This document shows, one piece after another, positions 7,200 through 14,923 of a DNA stretch of 21,017 bases. Position numbers and translations under genes: made by a program. Numbering within the stretch: position 1 is the stretch's first letter; every line of letters begins with the position of its first letter. Source of the stretch: Betaproteobacteria bacterium (GTDB lineage Bacteria > Pseudomonadota > Gammaproteobacteria > Burkholderiales > SG8-41). Location: contig JANXSE010000391.1 of assembly GCA_025356695.1 (NCBI GenBank), positions 1 to 21,017 of the forward strand, given 5' to 3'. The notes beneath the pieces are model-generated. The model was not told where the DNA came from. It saw only the letters and a program-made list of their open reading frames with translations, and did not search any database.

Positions 7200-8180
7200 T
7201 TGAACCGCCGCCGCGCCGCACTGCTTGCCGCAGTTTGCGCAAGCGCATGGCTGTGCGTCGCAGGCGCGCAGGCGCAGGTCTGGAAACCGGTCAAGCCCGT
7301 CGAGTTTGTCGTCGGTTCCGGTGCGGGCGGTGGCAACGACAAGACCGCGCGCACCCTGCAGCGTATCTGGCAGGGCGCCGGGGCGTTGCAGAACATCACC
7401 GTGGTGAACAAGGTCGGCGGCGGTGGCGCAGTGGCTTATTCCTATGTCGCGCAGCATGCCGGCGACGCACATTACCTCGCGGTGGTGCGCAAGGCGTTTC
7501 TGACCAACCACATCCTTGGCCGCAGCCCTTTCAATTACACCGATATGACGGTGCTGGCGATCGTCGGCGACGAAGTGATGGCGTTGGCGGTGCGCGCTGA
7601 TTCACCGATCCGTACGGTGAAAGATCTGCTTGAACACCTGAAGGCCGACCCGCAGTCGGTCAGCGTCTCGCTGGGCAGCGCGCGCGGCAGCACACCGCAT
7701 TTCACCTACGCGCTGGTAGCGAAAACGGCCGGCATCGATCCGCGCAAGCTGAAAGTGGTCACCTTCGGCGGCGCCGCCGAGTCGGTGACGAATCTGCTCG
7801 GCGGCCACATCGACATGACGGCCGGTTCGGTAGACAACATGATTCCGCATCTGCGTAGCGGCGCGGTGCGCATACTCGGTATATCGGGGGCGCAGCGCTC
7901 GGCATCGCTGCCCGAGGTGCCGACGCTGAAAGAGCAGGGCATCGACGTCGTGCAGGGCGGCTGGCTCGCGGTGATGGCGCCGAAAGGATTGAGCGACGCG
8001 CAGATCGCCTACTGGGAAGGTCTGCTTGAACGCGCGGTCGCGCACGCGGACTGGAAGCACCTGCTTGAGGCCGATGCGCTGGAGCCGATGTTTCTGAAGG
8101 GACAGGCGGCGCGCGATTACCTGAAGAAAGATTACGAGCTGTCGCGCACGCTGCTGGGTGAGCTTGGCATGGTCAAGTAG
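7200..8180 (+). CDS. TctC-type tripartite tricarboxylate transporter substrate-binding protein
   Basis: From TTG 7200 the protein has 326 residues and a textbook signal peptide, MNRRRAALLA to AGAQA-QV (cleavage after about 25). The receptor body has VGSGAGGGNDKTART (39-52), VGGGGAVAYSYVAQH, RADSPIRTVKDLLEHLK, DPRKLKVVTFGGAAESVTN, GGHIDMTAG, PEVPTLKEQG and MAPKGLSDAQIAYWE. This is the TctC branch of the family, closer to the protein at 10888 than to the other Bug proteins here. TTG 7191 and 7173 are alternative starts; none has a clear Shine-Dalgarno, so the start is chosen from the signal peptide. The frame stays open far upstream (to 6108), but that stretch is antisense to the amidohydrolase gene. 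It precedes an MmgE/PrpD gene by 78 bases. Confidence 0.85.
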   Translation: MNRRRAALLAAVCASAWLCVAGAQAQVWKPVKPVEFVVGSGAGGGNDKTARTLQRIWQGAGALQNITVVNKVGGGGAVAYSYVAQHAGDAHYLAVVRKAFLTNHILGRSPFNYTDMTVLAIVGDEVMALAVRADSPIRTVKDLLEHLKADPQSVSVSLGSARGSTPHFTYALVAKTAGIDPRKLKVVTFGGAAESVTNLLGGHIDMTAGSVDNMIPHLRSGAVRILGISGAQRSASLPEVPTLKEQGIDVVQGGWLAVMAPKGLSDAQIAYWEGLLERAVAHADWKHLLEADALEPMFLKGQAARDYLKKDYELSRTLLGELGMVK

Positions 8181-8185
8181 AGCAG

Positions 8186-8244
8186 GATTCAGGATTGAGA
8201 GGCGAGGTAAAATCGGCGCTCACTTATAAAACGAAGATTCAGGA
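8186..8244 (+). repeat. Short direct repeat GATTCAGGA
   Basis: GATTCAGGA occurs at 8186-8194 and 8236-8244, 50 bases apart start to start, in the gap before the MmgE/PrpD gene. TAAAAT at 8209-8214 between them could be a -10 box. It may be an operator pair or coincidence; two nine-base copies are weak evidence. Confidence 0.2.
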
Positions 8245-8258
8245 CAAGGAGCAGTTTG

Positions 8259-9653
8259 ATGGCAGTGAAAAAGACGGCGGTGTCCCCGCTGATGAAAAAA
8301 CTCTCGACCTATATCGCTACTGCGGTGAAAAAATCGCCGCCGAAGCACGTCGTCGAAAAAACAAAACACCATATCCTCGACACGTTGGCGGCAATGGTGT
8401 CGGGTGCCAAACTGAAGCCGGGTCGCATCACGCTGTCCTATGCCAAAACGCTCGGCGGCAAACCCGAGGCGCTGGTGGTCGGCACCAAATTGCTGACGAG
8501 CAGTGTCAATGCGGCATTGATCAACGCCATGCTGGCGCACGCCGACGAAACCGACGATTCGCACGCGCCGTCGTGGTGTCATCCGGGTTGCGCGATTGTT
8601 GCCTCGGCGATGGCGATGGGCGAGCGCGAGCGCAGTGACGGCCGGTCTTTCCTGCGCGCGGTCACATTGGGCTACGATATCGGTACGCGGTTGAATATTT
8701 CGCTCAACCCGGTGGATTTCCGCAAGCTCGGTCATATGACGCATTGTTTCGGGCCGACCTTCGGCGCGGCGGCGGCGAGTGCGGCACTGGCAGAACTCAA
8801 TGCAGACCAGGTGCGGCATGTGCTGTCGTACACGGCGCAGCAGACCGGCGGCCTCTCCACCTACATGCGCGACCTCGACCACATCGAGAAGGCTTTTGAC
8901 TTCGGCGGCATGGCGGCACGCAACGGCATGTCGGCGACCACCATGGTGGCGGCTGGCTGCACCGGCGTCGAGGACGTGTTTTCGGGCGAGCGCAATTTTT
9001 ATCACGCCTTTGACGAATCGCGCCGCATGAACGGCATCAAACCCGATCCGCAGGTGCTGATCCGCGGGCTCGGCAGCAATTTCGAAATCATGCGCACCAA
9101 CATCAAACGCTGGACCGTCGGCTCGCCGATCCAGGCGCCGCTTGATTCGCTGCTCGAATTAATCCGCCAATACAACATCAAGGAAGCCGATGTCGAGAAA
9201 ATGATCGTGCGCGTATCGACCACCGGTGCGAACACCGTCAACAATCGCGAGATGCCCGACATCTGCATGCAGTACATGTGCGCGGTGATGCTGCTCGACG
9301 GCACCGCAACCTTCATTTCAGCGCATGACGAAAAACGCATGACCGAGGCGAAGGTGATGAAAGTGCGTGCCAAGATCCAGCTGGTGGGCGATGCCTGGCT
9401 GCAGAGTCTGGTGCCGGAACGCCACGGCATCGTCGAAATCAAACTGAAGGACGGCCGCACGGTGAAACACCACACGCGCGGCGTTCGCGGCACCGCGCAA
9501 AATCCGATGACCACCCCCGAGGTCGACGAGAAGTGTTACGACCTGATGGCACCGGTGCTCGGTAAGGCGCGCGCGCGCAAGCTATGCGACACCATCTGGA
9601 ACATCGAGAAGGTGAAGGACGTGCGCGCGTTGCGGCCCTTGCTGCGGTCCTGA
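8259..9653 (+). CDS. MmgE/PrpD family protein
   Basis: A protein of 464 residues, the normal length for this family, whose known members include 2-methylcitrate dehydratase (PrpD), cis-aconitate decarboxylase and iminodisuccinate epimerase. ATG 8259 has AAGGAG seven bases upstream. The N-terminal helical domain (about 1-260) carries ILDTLAAMVSG (39-49), MLAHADETDDSH (91-102), CHPG (107-110), GYDIGTRL (138-145), HCFGPTFGAAAA (162-173) and FDFGGMAARNG. The C-terminal domain (about 275-440) includes GSPIQAPLDSLLELI and VERHG-like surroundings of the active site (VPERHG). No signal peptide. It follows the TctC-type gene and ends in a strong terminator, so the two likely form a small uptake-plus-enzyme unit for a di- or tricarboxylic acid. 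The reaction is not predictable within this broad family. Confidence 0.88.
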   Translation: MAVKKTAVSPLMKKLSTYIATAVKKSPPKHVVEKTKHHILDTLAAMVSGAKLKPGRITLSYAKTLGGKPEALVVGTKLLTSSVNAALINAMLAHADETDDSHAPSWCHPGCAIVASAMAMGERERSDGRSFLRAVTLGYDIGTRLNISLNPVDFRKLGHMTHCFGPTFGAAAASAALAELNADQVRHVLSYTAQQTGGLSTYMRDLDHIEKAFDFGGMAARNGMSATTMVAAGCTGVEDVFSGERNFYHAFDESRRMNGIKPDPQVLIRGLGSNFEIMRTNIKRWTVGSPIQAPLDSLLELIRQYNIKEADVEKMIVRVSTTGANTVNNREMPDICMQYMCAVMLLDGTATFISAHDEKRMTEAKVMKVRAKIQLVGDAWLQSLVPERHGIVEIKLKDGRTVKHHTRGVRGTAQNPMTTPEVDEKCYDLMAPVLGKARARKLCDTIWNIEKVKDVRALRPLLRS

Positions 9654-9671
9654 TTGTTTCGGAGTTAAATA

Positions 9672-9701
9672 AAAAACGGCGGTCCGCGGGCCGCCGTTTT
9701 T
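9672..9701 (+). terminator. Rho-independent terminator of the MmgE/PrpD gene
   Basis: AAAAACGGCGG (9672-9682) and CCGCCGTTTTT (9691-9701) form a perfect 11-bp stem with an eight-base loop, 18 bases after the stop codon. The A and T tracts make it able to work in both directions, so it could also have ended the decayed leftward gene at 9721. Confidence 0.9.
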
Positions 9702-9720
9702 GTTTGCGGAAGCAGTTTGC

Positions 9721-9855
9721 TTACGCCGCTTTTTTCACCGGTGCTTTGGCGAGGATGACGGTTTTCTCAAGTCAGGCCATGAGTGTGGCGCGTTCCTGAT
9801 CGGAGGTGGTGATTAGAGGTGTGCGCACCGGGCCGGCAGGTGTCGGCGAATAATT
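9721..9855 (-). pseudogene. Remnant of a DapA-family (dihydrodipicolinate synthase-like) gene, C-terminal end
   Basis: Read on the minus strand, this stretch gives NYSPTPAGPVRTPLITTSD, then QERATLMA, an in-frame TGA (complement of 9772-9774), then LEKTVILAKAPVKKAA and a TAA stop (complement of 9721-9723). The TPAGPVRTPL segment and the position of the end resemble the C-terminus of dihydrodipicolinate synthase-family lyases, which often neighbour Bug genes. Codon use looks like that of the surrounding genes, with GC-rich third positions. Everything upstream of about 9855 is missing, replaced by the leader of the Bug gene at 9948. The in-frame stop and the lost front make this a decayed fragment. 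Coding origin is well supported; the family name rests on a short segment. Confidence 0.5.
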
Positions 9856-9947
9856 GCTGATCGTCAAGAATGCTGCCGCTAACCTTGTTATCCTACGGCT
9901 GGCGGGCAAAGATGCCGACAACACAGGCGCTGCTCATGGAGGAGAAC
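9856..9947 (+). promoter_or_regulatory. Leader of the Bug gene with Shine-Dalgarno
   Basis: GGAGGAG at 9938-9944 lies three to four bases before the ATG at 9948 and fixes that start over the longer open frame from 9870. No convincing promoter boxes were found in this gap. Confidence 0.5.
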
Positions 9948-10904
9948 ATGCAAAGATTTCCGGTTGTTTCGATGGTCGCGGGGGCGGCTTTGTTGCTGGG
10001 CGTGCAGCCGGTTCTGGCGCAGCCCTATCCGGCCAAGCCGATCCGCTGGGTGACCGGCGGCGGGCCCGATGCGATGGCACGCATCCTCGGCCAGCGCTTT
10101 ACCGATGCCTGGGGCCAGCAGGTGGTGGTCGAAGAACGCGGCGGCGGCGGTGGCATGCTCTCCGGCGAAGCGGTGGCGCGTGCGGTCCCCGACGGTTACA
10201 CGCTGTTGCTGGCGACCGGCACGCACACGATCAATCCGAATTTTTTCAAGCTGACCTACGACATGGTGCGCGATTTCACGCCGGTGACGCTGATCGCGAC
10301 GATTCCGTTCGTGCTGACGGTGCATCCGTCGCTGCCGGTGAAAACCGTCGGCGATCTCGTCAAACTCGCCAAGGCGCGGCCCGGTGAACTGAATTACACC
10401 TCGGGCGGCAACGGTTCGCCCGGACATCTGATTGCGGAAATGTTCAAATCGATGACCAGCACGAATATCGTGCACGTGCCGTACAAAACCGTGGCGCAGG
10501 GTGTCACCGGACTGATCGCCGGGCAGGCGCAGGTCATGTTTACCGTTGGACCCTCGGCGGTGCCGCAGATCCAGTCGGGTCGTATTCGCGGCATTGCGGT
10601 GACGACCTTGAAGCGTTCGAAGTCGCTGCCCGATCTGCCGACGGTTGCAGAGTCGGGATTGCCCGGCTTTGAAGCGCCGGCATGGAACGGGGTGCTGGCA
10701 CCGGCCGGCACACCGAATGCCATCATCATGAAGCTGCACGGCGAGATCATGAAAAATCTGAAGCAACAGGAGTTTCTCGACAAGATCGCGGTGCTCGGCT
10801 TCGAACCGGTCGGCAGCACGCCGGCGGAATTCGGCGACTTCGTCAAAGCCGAACTGGCGAAGTGGGCGAAGGTGGCAAAGGATTCCGGTGCGAAGGCCGA
10901 ATAG
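9948..10904 (+). CDS. Bug-family (TTT) substrate-binding protein with a shortened ligand loop
   Basis: A protein of 318 residues, starting at ATG 9948 after a strong GGAGGAG. The signal peptide is MQRFPVVSMV to PVLA-QP (cleavage after about 24). Bug segments are PAKPIRWVTGGGPDAMAR (28-45), VPDGYTLLLATGTHTINP, KTVGDLVKLAKARPGELNY, HVPYKTVAQGVTGLIAGQ, TVAESGLPGFEAPAWNG and APAGTPNAIIMKLHGEIMK. Between KPIR and the loop aspartate (D41) there are only 7 residues (WVTGGGP), against 11 in the protein at 4243, so the first ligand loop is four residues shorter than usual. The rest of the protein is full length, so it is probably functional with altered binding. Its last 17 bases overlap the next gene, a TctC-type receptor. 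Confidence 0.9.
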   Translation: MQRFPVVSMVAGAALLLGVQPVLAQPYPAKPIRWVTGGGPDAMARILGQRFTDAWGQQVVVEERGGGGGMLSGEAVARAVPDGYTLLLATGTHTINPNFFKLTYDMVRDFTPVTLIATIPFVLTVHPSLPVKTVGDLVKLAKARPGELNYTSGGNGSPGHLIAEMFKSMTSTNIVHVPYKTVAQGVTGLIAGQAQVMFTVGPSAVPQIQSGRIRGIAVTTLKRSKSLPDLPTVAESGLPGFEAPAWNGVLAPAGTPNAIIMKLHGEIMKNLKQQEFLDKIAVLGFEPVGSTPAEFGDFVKAELAKWAKVAKDSGAKAE

Positions 10905-11883
10905 GAAATATGCAGAACGTTTGATCGCGTGCATGGCGTTTTCATTGGCTGTGGCGGTTGCATTCGCACAGCCCGCATGGCGACCGGACAAGGTGGTTGA
11001 AATCGTCACGCCGTCGGCGGCCGGCGGCAGCAACGATAAAGTTGCGCGCGTCGTGCAGAAAAGCATCCAGGACAGCAAACTCGTGCCGGTGCCGATCACC
11101 GTCGTCAACCGTCCCGGCGGCAACCAGACCCTGTCGCGTCTCTACGTCAGCCAGCATCCGGGCGACGCCCACTATTTCGACATCGCAACGCCGTCGCTGA
11201 CCGGCAATTATGTGATGGGGGTGTCGCCGCTCAAACACAGCGACTTCACGCCGATTGCGTTGCTGACCAACGAATACACGACGCTGACGGTGAAGGCCGA
11301 CTCACCGATCCGTACCGTTGCCGACCTGCTGGAACGTTTGAAAAAGGATCCGGATTCGGTTTCGATCGGCGTCAGCAATCTCGGCGGTACCAGCCATTTG
11401 ACGGTGGCGGTGGCGGCGAAAGCGGCCGGCGTCGATCCGAAGAAATTGAAATTCGTTGTTTTCAAATCGGCGTCAGAGGCGATCACGGCGGTGCTCGGCG
11501 GCCACCTCACTATGGTGTCGGGCTCGATGCCCTCGGTTAATGCGGTGGTGCAGGCCGGCAGCGCGCGCGTGCTTGCGATCAGCGCGCCGCGACGCATGGG
11601 CGGCGCATTGGCGACGATTCCCACGCTGCGCGAAAGCGGTGCCGCCAGCGCCGGCTCGAACTGGCGCGCAGTGATTGGCCCGCGCGGACTGAGTGCCGCG
11701 CAGGTAGCGTACTGGGAGGCTGTGTTTTCACGCGCCGTGCAGAGCGATGTCTGGAAAAAAGCGATCGAGGAGGAGGGCTGGGACGGCGGCTTCATGGGCA
11801 GCCGCGAGTTCGCCAGATTCCTCGACGCCGAATATGCCGAATATCGCGCCATTCTGAGTGACCTCGGATTGGCGCGGCAATGA
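10888..11883 (+). CDS. TctC-type tripartite tricarboxylate transporter substrate-binding protein
   Basis: From GTG 10888 the protein has 331 residues. AAAGGA lies five bases upstream, and the basic n-region (MRRPNRKYAE) plus hydrophobic core gives a good signal peptide cut at AFA-QP (after about 27). ATG 10933 would remove the basic residues and has no Shine-Dalgarno, so GTG is preferred. Family segments are TPSAAGGSNDKVARV (41-55), NRPGGNQTLSRLYVSQH, KADSPIRTVADLLERLK, DPKKLKFVVFKSASEA, GGHLTMVSGS and GPRGLSAAQVAYWEAV. It is the closest relative in this window of the protein at 7200. The start lies inside the preceding Bug gene, so the two receptors are translationally coupled. Why two receptors of different branches are made together is unclear. 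Confidence 0.87.
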   Translation: MRRPNRKYAERLIACMAFSLAVAVAFAQPAWRPDKVVEIVTPSAAGGSNDKVARVVQKSIQDSKLVPVPITVVNRPGGNQTLSRLYVSQHPGDAHYFDIATPSLTGNYVMGVSPLKHSDFTPIALLTNEYTTLTVKADSPIRTVADLLERLKKDPDSVSIGVSNLGGTSHLTVAVAAKAAGVDPKKLKFVVFKSASEAITAVLGGHLTMVSGSMPSVNAVVQAGSARVLAISAPRRMGGALATIPTLRESGAASAGSNWRAVIGPRGLSAAQVAYWEAVFSRAVQSDVWKKAIEEEGWDGGFMGSREFARFLDAEYAEYRAILSDLGLARQ

Positions 11884-11902
11884 ACGGCGACGCGGACGCG
11901 GT

Positions 11903-11908
11903 TACAAT
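11903..11908 (+). promoter_or_regulatory. Candidate -10 box before the secreted hydrolase gene
   Basis: TACAAT, about 64 bases before the ATG at 11972. The sequence 17 bases upstream (ATGAAC) matches the -35 consensus at only half its positions, so this is a weak internal promoter candidate. Confidence 0.25.
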
Positions 11909-11971
11909 GCCGTCAAACACGGTCGATTACATGTACAAAAGCAGCGACCGGTTTCCGGGAGGGGAATCAAC

Positions 11972-13177
11972 ATGCAACAGGTCCGATGGTTTGCCATTCT
12001 GTTCGCCGCGGTGGTGCTCATGATCGATATCTCGCAGGTGAAAGCGCAGGAGCGCACGCTCGATGAGGTCAAAAAAGAGGTGCTGCGCCGCGCGCCGCGC
12101 ATTAATCCGTTTGAGGGGATCAAGCGCGAAGACGCTGAAGCCATCGTCAAATCGCTGACCAGCACGGATCGCGACCACTGGGCCGACCTGTGGTGCCGGT
12201 ACGGCCTCAAGTACGAAGCCGAAGGCGATGCACTGGCCAGACAGAACGGCGACGCCAAAAAAATCGGCGAACTCTACGAGATGGCGTTCAACTATTGTCG
12301 CATCGGCCGTTATCCGGTGGCGAGCACGCCGGGCAAAAAAGAGGCTTATCGCAATTCGGTGCGCATGTATCTGAAGTTCGCCAAATATGCCGAACCACCG
12401 ATTCAAATCGTCGAGGTGCCGTTCGAAGGCGGCAAACTCACCGGTTACCTGCAGGTGCCGCGCGGCGTGGTGAAGCCGCCGGTGGTCATGCACTGGGGCG
12501 GTGTCGACGGCTGGAAGGAAGACCGTCAGGGTGCCAGCGCGACGCTGCGCCGTCAGGGGCTGGCGTCACTTGCTGTCGATATGCCGGGCACCGGTGCCAA
12601 TCCGGTGCTCTATACCGATCCGAAAGCCGAACGCACGCTCTCGGTGTTCATCGACCATCTGCTCACGCGCAGCGATGTCGACGGCACGCGCGTCGGCGTG
12701 TGGGGCGGCAGTTACGGCGGTTACTGGGCGGCGAAGATGGCTTATGTCGAGGCCAAACGTCTCAAGGGCGCGGTGTTCCACGGTGGCAACGTGCATCTCG
12801 GTTTTCAGGAGAAATGGCTGGTGCCGGCACTGACGCAGACCGCCTCGACCTATCTGTTCGGGCCGGCCAGTTTGTTCGAAGCGCGCAGCCAGGCGATGGG
12901 CGTGAAGACCATGGATGAATTTCTCAAGGCGGCGCCGAAACTGTCGCTGGTGGCGCAGGGCTTGATCGATCAACCGTCGGCTCCCATACTCGGCGTCAAC
13001 GGCAGGAAGGACGATCAGGCGCCGGTCGAAGACATTTACCTGCTGATGGAACACGGCACACCGAAAGAGGCGCGCATCTATCCGGATGGCGGGCACATGG
13101 GCCGCACGCCGGGCATGGACTCCGCCGAGATCGGCAACATGATCGCGGCCTGGCTCAGGCTGCGGCTGGCGCAATAG
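11972..13177 (+). CDS. Exported alpha/beta hydrolase (prolyl oligopeptidase/FrsA-like fold)
   Basis: A protein of 401 residues from ATG 11972, preceded by GGGAGGGG. An N-terminal hydrophobic segment (about 4-20, then SQVKA-QE) indicates export to the periplasm or a membrane anchor. A helical region (about 30-140) precedes the hydrolase fold: HWGGVDGW oxyanion region, nucleophile elbow VWGGSYGGYW (Ser247), acid GRKDD (D347/D348) and His in DGGHMG (H375). All triad residues appear present. The family contains esterases, dienelactone-hydrolase-like enzymes and peptidases; the substrate is unknown. The next gene starts eight bases after its stop. The frame is open back to 11858, but the extension is very basic and has no ribosome-binding site. 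Confidence 0.83.
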   Translation: MQQVRWFAILFAAVVLMIDISQVKAQERTLDEVKKEVLRRAPRINPFEGIKREDAEAIVKSLTSTDRDHWADLWCRYGLKYEAEGDALARQNGDAKKIGELYEMAFNYCRIGRYPVASTPGKKEAYRNSVRMYLKFAKYAEPPIQIVEVPFEGGKLTGYLQVPRGVVKPPVVMHWGGVDGWKEDRQGASATLRRQGLASLAVDMPGTGANPVLYTDPKAERTLSVFIDHLLTRSDVDGTRVGVWGGSYGGYWAAKMAYVEAKRLKGAVFHGGNVHLGFQEKWLVPALTQTASTYLFGPASLFEARSQAMGVKTMDEFLKAAPKLSLVAQGLIDQPSAPILGVNGRKDDQAPVEDIYLLMEHGTPKEARIYPDGGHMGRTPGMDSAEIGNMIAAWLRLRLAQ

Positions 13178-13185
13178 GGGCGACA

Positions 13186-14121
13186 TTGGCGACTGAAGAC
13201 AACGCACTGGAAGAATTCGTCAGGGGACGCGGCGACGGCGTGCCGAGCGCGGACCGCCTGCGTCTGAAAGCCGCGGTGCTTGCACTCGGTTTTCTGGCGC
13301 TGGCCATCGTGGTGACGGCCGATTACGTGACCTCGTACGAATTGCGGCTGAGCGCGCTCTACATGGTGGTGATGCTCGGCGTCGCATGGTTCTGCGGCCT
13401 GTGGTGGGGCATCCTGTTTGCATTTTTGTCGGCATACGCGCAAGTGCAGGTCGGCCTGATCACCGGCACGACATTTTCCGAACCGGTGTATTTCTATATC
13501 AGCAACGGCAACCGCCTGTTTGCCTACCTCGTGATCGTGCTGCTCGTGGCGACGGTGCGCTCCAACTACGCGCGCCTGCAGGCGGCTGCGCGCATCGATT
13601 TCGTTACCGGCGTGGCCAACAGCACGGCATTTTACGAAAACCTTGCGGTGGAGATTGCGCGCCACCGCCGCAGCCACGCGCCGTTTGCGGTGGCCTGTTT
13701 CAGCTGCGATTACTTCAAGGTCGTCAACGACGGGCTGGGCCGCAGCGAGGGCGACCGCGTGCTGCACATGATCGGCCAGGTGATGAAAAACAATCTGCGC
13801 GAAACCGATGTGGTGGCGCGCCTCGGCGGCGACGAATTCGCGATGATCCTGCCGGTTGGCGAGGGCGAGGCGGCGCGCGTCGTGCGCAAACTCTGCGCCC
13901 AGCTCGAAAACGAGATGACGCGCCACGAGTGGCCGATCACCTTCAGCGTCGGCGTCGGCCTTTTTACGCTGGCACCGGCAAGTGCCGATCAGGCCATGCG
14001 GTTTTGCGAACGCGTCATGCTGGCCGTCAAGGCCTCGGGGAAAAACCGGGTCATGCTGCGCGCTTTTGATCCCGATGAGGCTGATTTGATCCGGCGCAAG
14101 CCGCTGCATGTGGTGCGCTGA
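13186..14121 (+). CDS. Membrane-bound diguanylate cyclase (GGDEF)
   Basis: A protein of 311 residues. Four hydrophobic segments lie at about 28-46, 54-71, 73-91 and 110-126, giving a small integral membrane sensor. A complete GGDEF domain follows: IDFVTGVANSTAFYE (137-151), CDYFKVVNDGLG (174-185), EGDRVL, and RLGGDEFAM (212-220). The intact GGDEF predicts synthesis of cyclic di-GMP from two GTP. The inhibitory I-site RxxD is present as RETD (205-208), exactly five residues before GGDEF, so product inhibition is expected. The start is TTG 13186, with AGGGG five bases upstream overlapping the preceding stop codon. It is co-transcribed with the exported hydrolase and probably with the upstream receptors, which suggests a link between substrate supply and the sessile lifestyle. 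The signal sensed is unknown. Confidence 0.92.
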   Translation: MATEDNALEEFVRGRGDGVPSADRLRLKAAVLALGFLALAIVVTADYVTSYELRLSALYMVVMLGVAWFCGLWWGILFAFLSAYAQVQVGLITGTTFSEPVYFYISNGNRLFAYLVIVLLVATVRSNYARLQAAARIDFVTGVANSTAFYENLAVEIARHRRSHAPFAVACFSCDYFKVVNDGLGRSEGDRVLHMIGQVMKNNLRETDVVARLGGDEFAMILPVGEGEAARVVRKLCAQLENEMTRHEWPITFSVGVGLFTLAPASADQAMRFCERVMLAVKASGKNRVMLRAFDPDEADLIRRKPLHVVR

Positions 14122-14170
14122 ATTCGGGTAGACTACGCTGCACAGTTCACCATATAGCGGCGGGGGCATC

Positions 14171-14818
14171 ATGCGGAACAGCAAACGGATTTCATTGGCA
14201 GTGGTAGCGGCCATCATGACGGTGGCGGGCGCGCAGGCGGCCGAGCCGAATGCGGGTGCGAACTGGTATCTCGGCGCCGGCGCCGGCCAGTCGAATGCGA
14301 AAATCGAGGATGGGACCTTCACCAGCGCGCTGAACGGCACCGGCGCCCGTATCGCGACGAATTCGCGCGACGAAAAAGAAACCAGCTACAAGTTTTTCCT
14401 CGGCTACCAGTACAACCCCTATCTCGCCTTCGAGGGCGGATTTTTCAACCTCGGTTCGTACACCTTCGCGGCAACGACCACGCCTGCAGCAACGCTAAAC
14501 GGTGCAATCAAAAACACCGTCGGTTCCAATTTCGACGTGCTGGGCACACTGCCCCTCGGCGAGCGCTTTTCGCTGCTTGCCCGCCTCGGCGTGCAGTCGT
14601 CGAAAACACGCGACCTGTTCACGTCGAACGCCCTGGCGCTGACCAACCCGACGCCGAGCAAGAATCTGGTCAGCTACAAGGCCGGTGTCGGCGCCGGATT
14701 TGATTTCACGCGCAACGTCGGCATGCGCGCCGACTGGGAGCGTTACCGCGTCGGCGACGGCTTTGGCGGCAAGATGAATGTCGATCTTTATACGCTGAAC
14801 CTGCTTTATAAATTCTGA
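14171..14818 (+). CDS. Small outer-membrane beta-barrel protein (OmpA-like barrel)
   Basis: A protein of 215 residues from ATG 14171, with GGGGG just upstream. The signal peptide MRNSKRISLAVVAAIMTVAG ends at AQA-AE (after about 23). The mature part alternates amphipathic strands rich in Gly, Tyr and Phe (WYLGAGAGQSNA, YKFFLGYQYNPYLAFEGGF, FSLLARLGVQ, YKAGVGAGFDF, MRADWERYRVG) and ends LNLLYKF with a terminal Phe, the usual outer-membrane assembly signal. Length and pattern fit an eight-stranded OmpA-type barrel without a peptidoglycan-binding domain. TAGACT at 14129-14134 might be its own -10 box, or it may be read from the diguanylate cyclase gene 49 bases upstream. It is followed by a strong terminator. 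The specific role is not known. Confidence 0.82.
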   Translation: MRNSKRISLAVVAAIMTVAGAQAAEPNAGANWYLGAGAGQSNAKIEDGTFTSALNGTGARIATNSRDEKETSYKFFLGYQYNPYLAFEGGFFNLGSYTFAATTTPAATLNGAIKNTVGSNFDVLGTLPLGERFSLLARLGVQSSKTRDLFTSNALALTNPTPSKNLVSYKAGVGAGFDFTRNVGMRADWERYRVGDGFGGKMNVDLYTLNLLYKF

Positions 14819-14834
14819 GCGGCGCAAGCCCGCA

Positions 14835-14860
14835 AAAAAGCCGGGGCAACCCGGCTTTTT
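14835..14860 (+). terminator. Rho-independent terminator after the outer-membrane protein gene
   Basis: AAAAAGCCGGG (14835-14845) and CCCGGCTTTTT (14850-14860) form a perfect 11-bp stem closed by a GCAA tetraloop, starting 17 bases after the stop codon. A second T tract (14865-14872) follows. It closes the long rightward cluster. Confidence 0.93.
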
Positions 14861-14903
14861 GTTGGGTTTTTTACAGCGCGCTCTGACCTGTTTTGAGTGC
14901 GTG

Positions 14904-14909
14904 TAGAAT
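14904..14909 (+). promoter_or_regulatory. Candidate -10 box for the 14924-16242 operon
   Basis: TAGAAT, 14 bases before the ATG at 14924, in the only gap between a terminator and a new two-gene unit. No good -35 box is visible. If used, the transcript would start only a few bases before the ATG, which has no visible Shine-Dalgarno, so a nearly leaderless mRNA is possible. Confidence 0.3.
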
Positions 14910-14923
14910 CGCCCCACACCATT

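Noticed and set aside
9888..11123. Open frame of 411 codons on the minus strand
   Set aside because: Antisense to two receptor genes; no domain and biased composition.
13078..14340. Open frame of 420 codons on the minus strand
   Set aside because: Antisense to the GGDEF gene, whose motifs are unmistakable; shadow frame.
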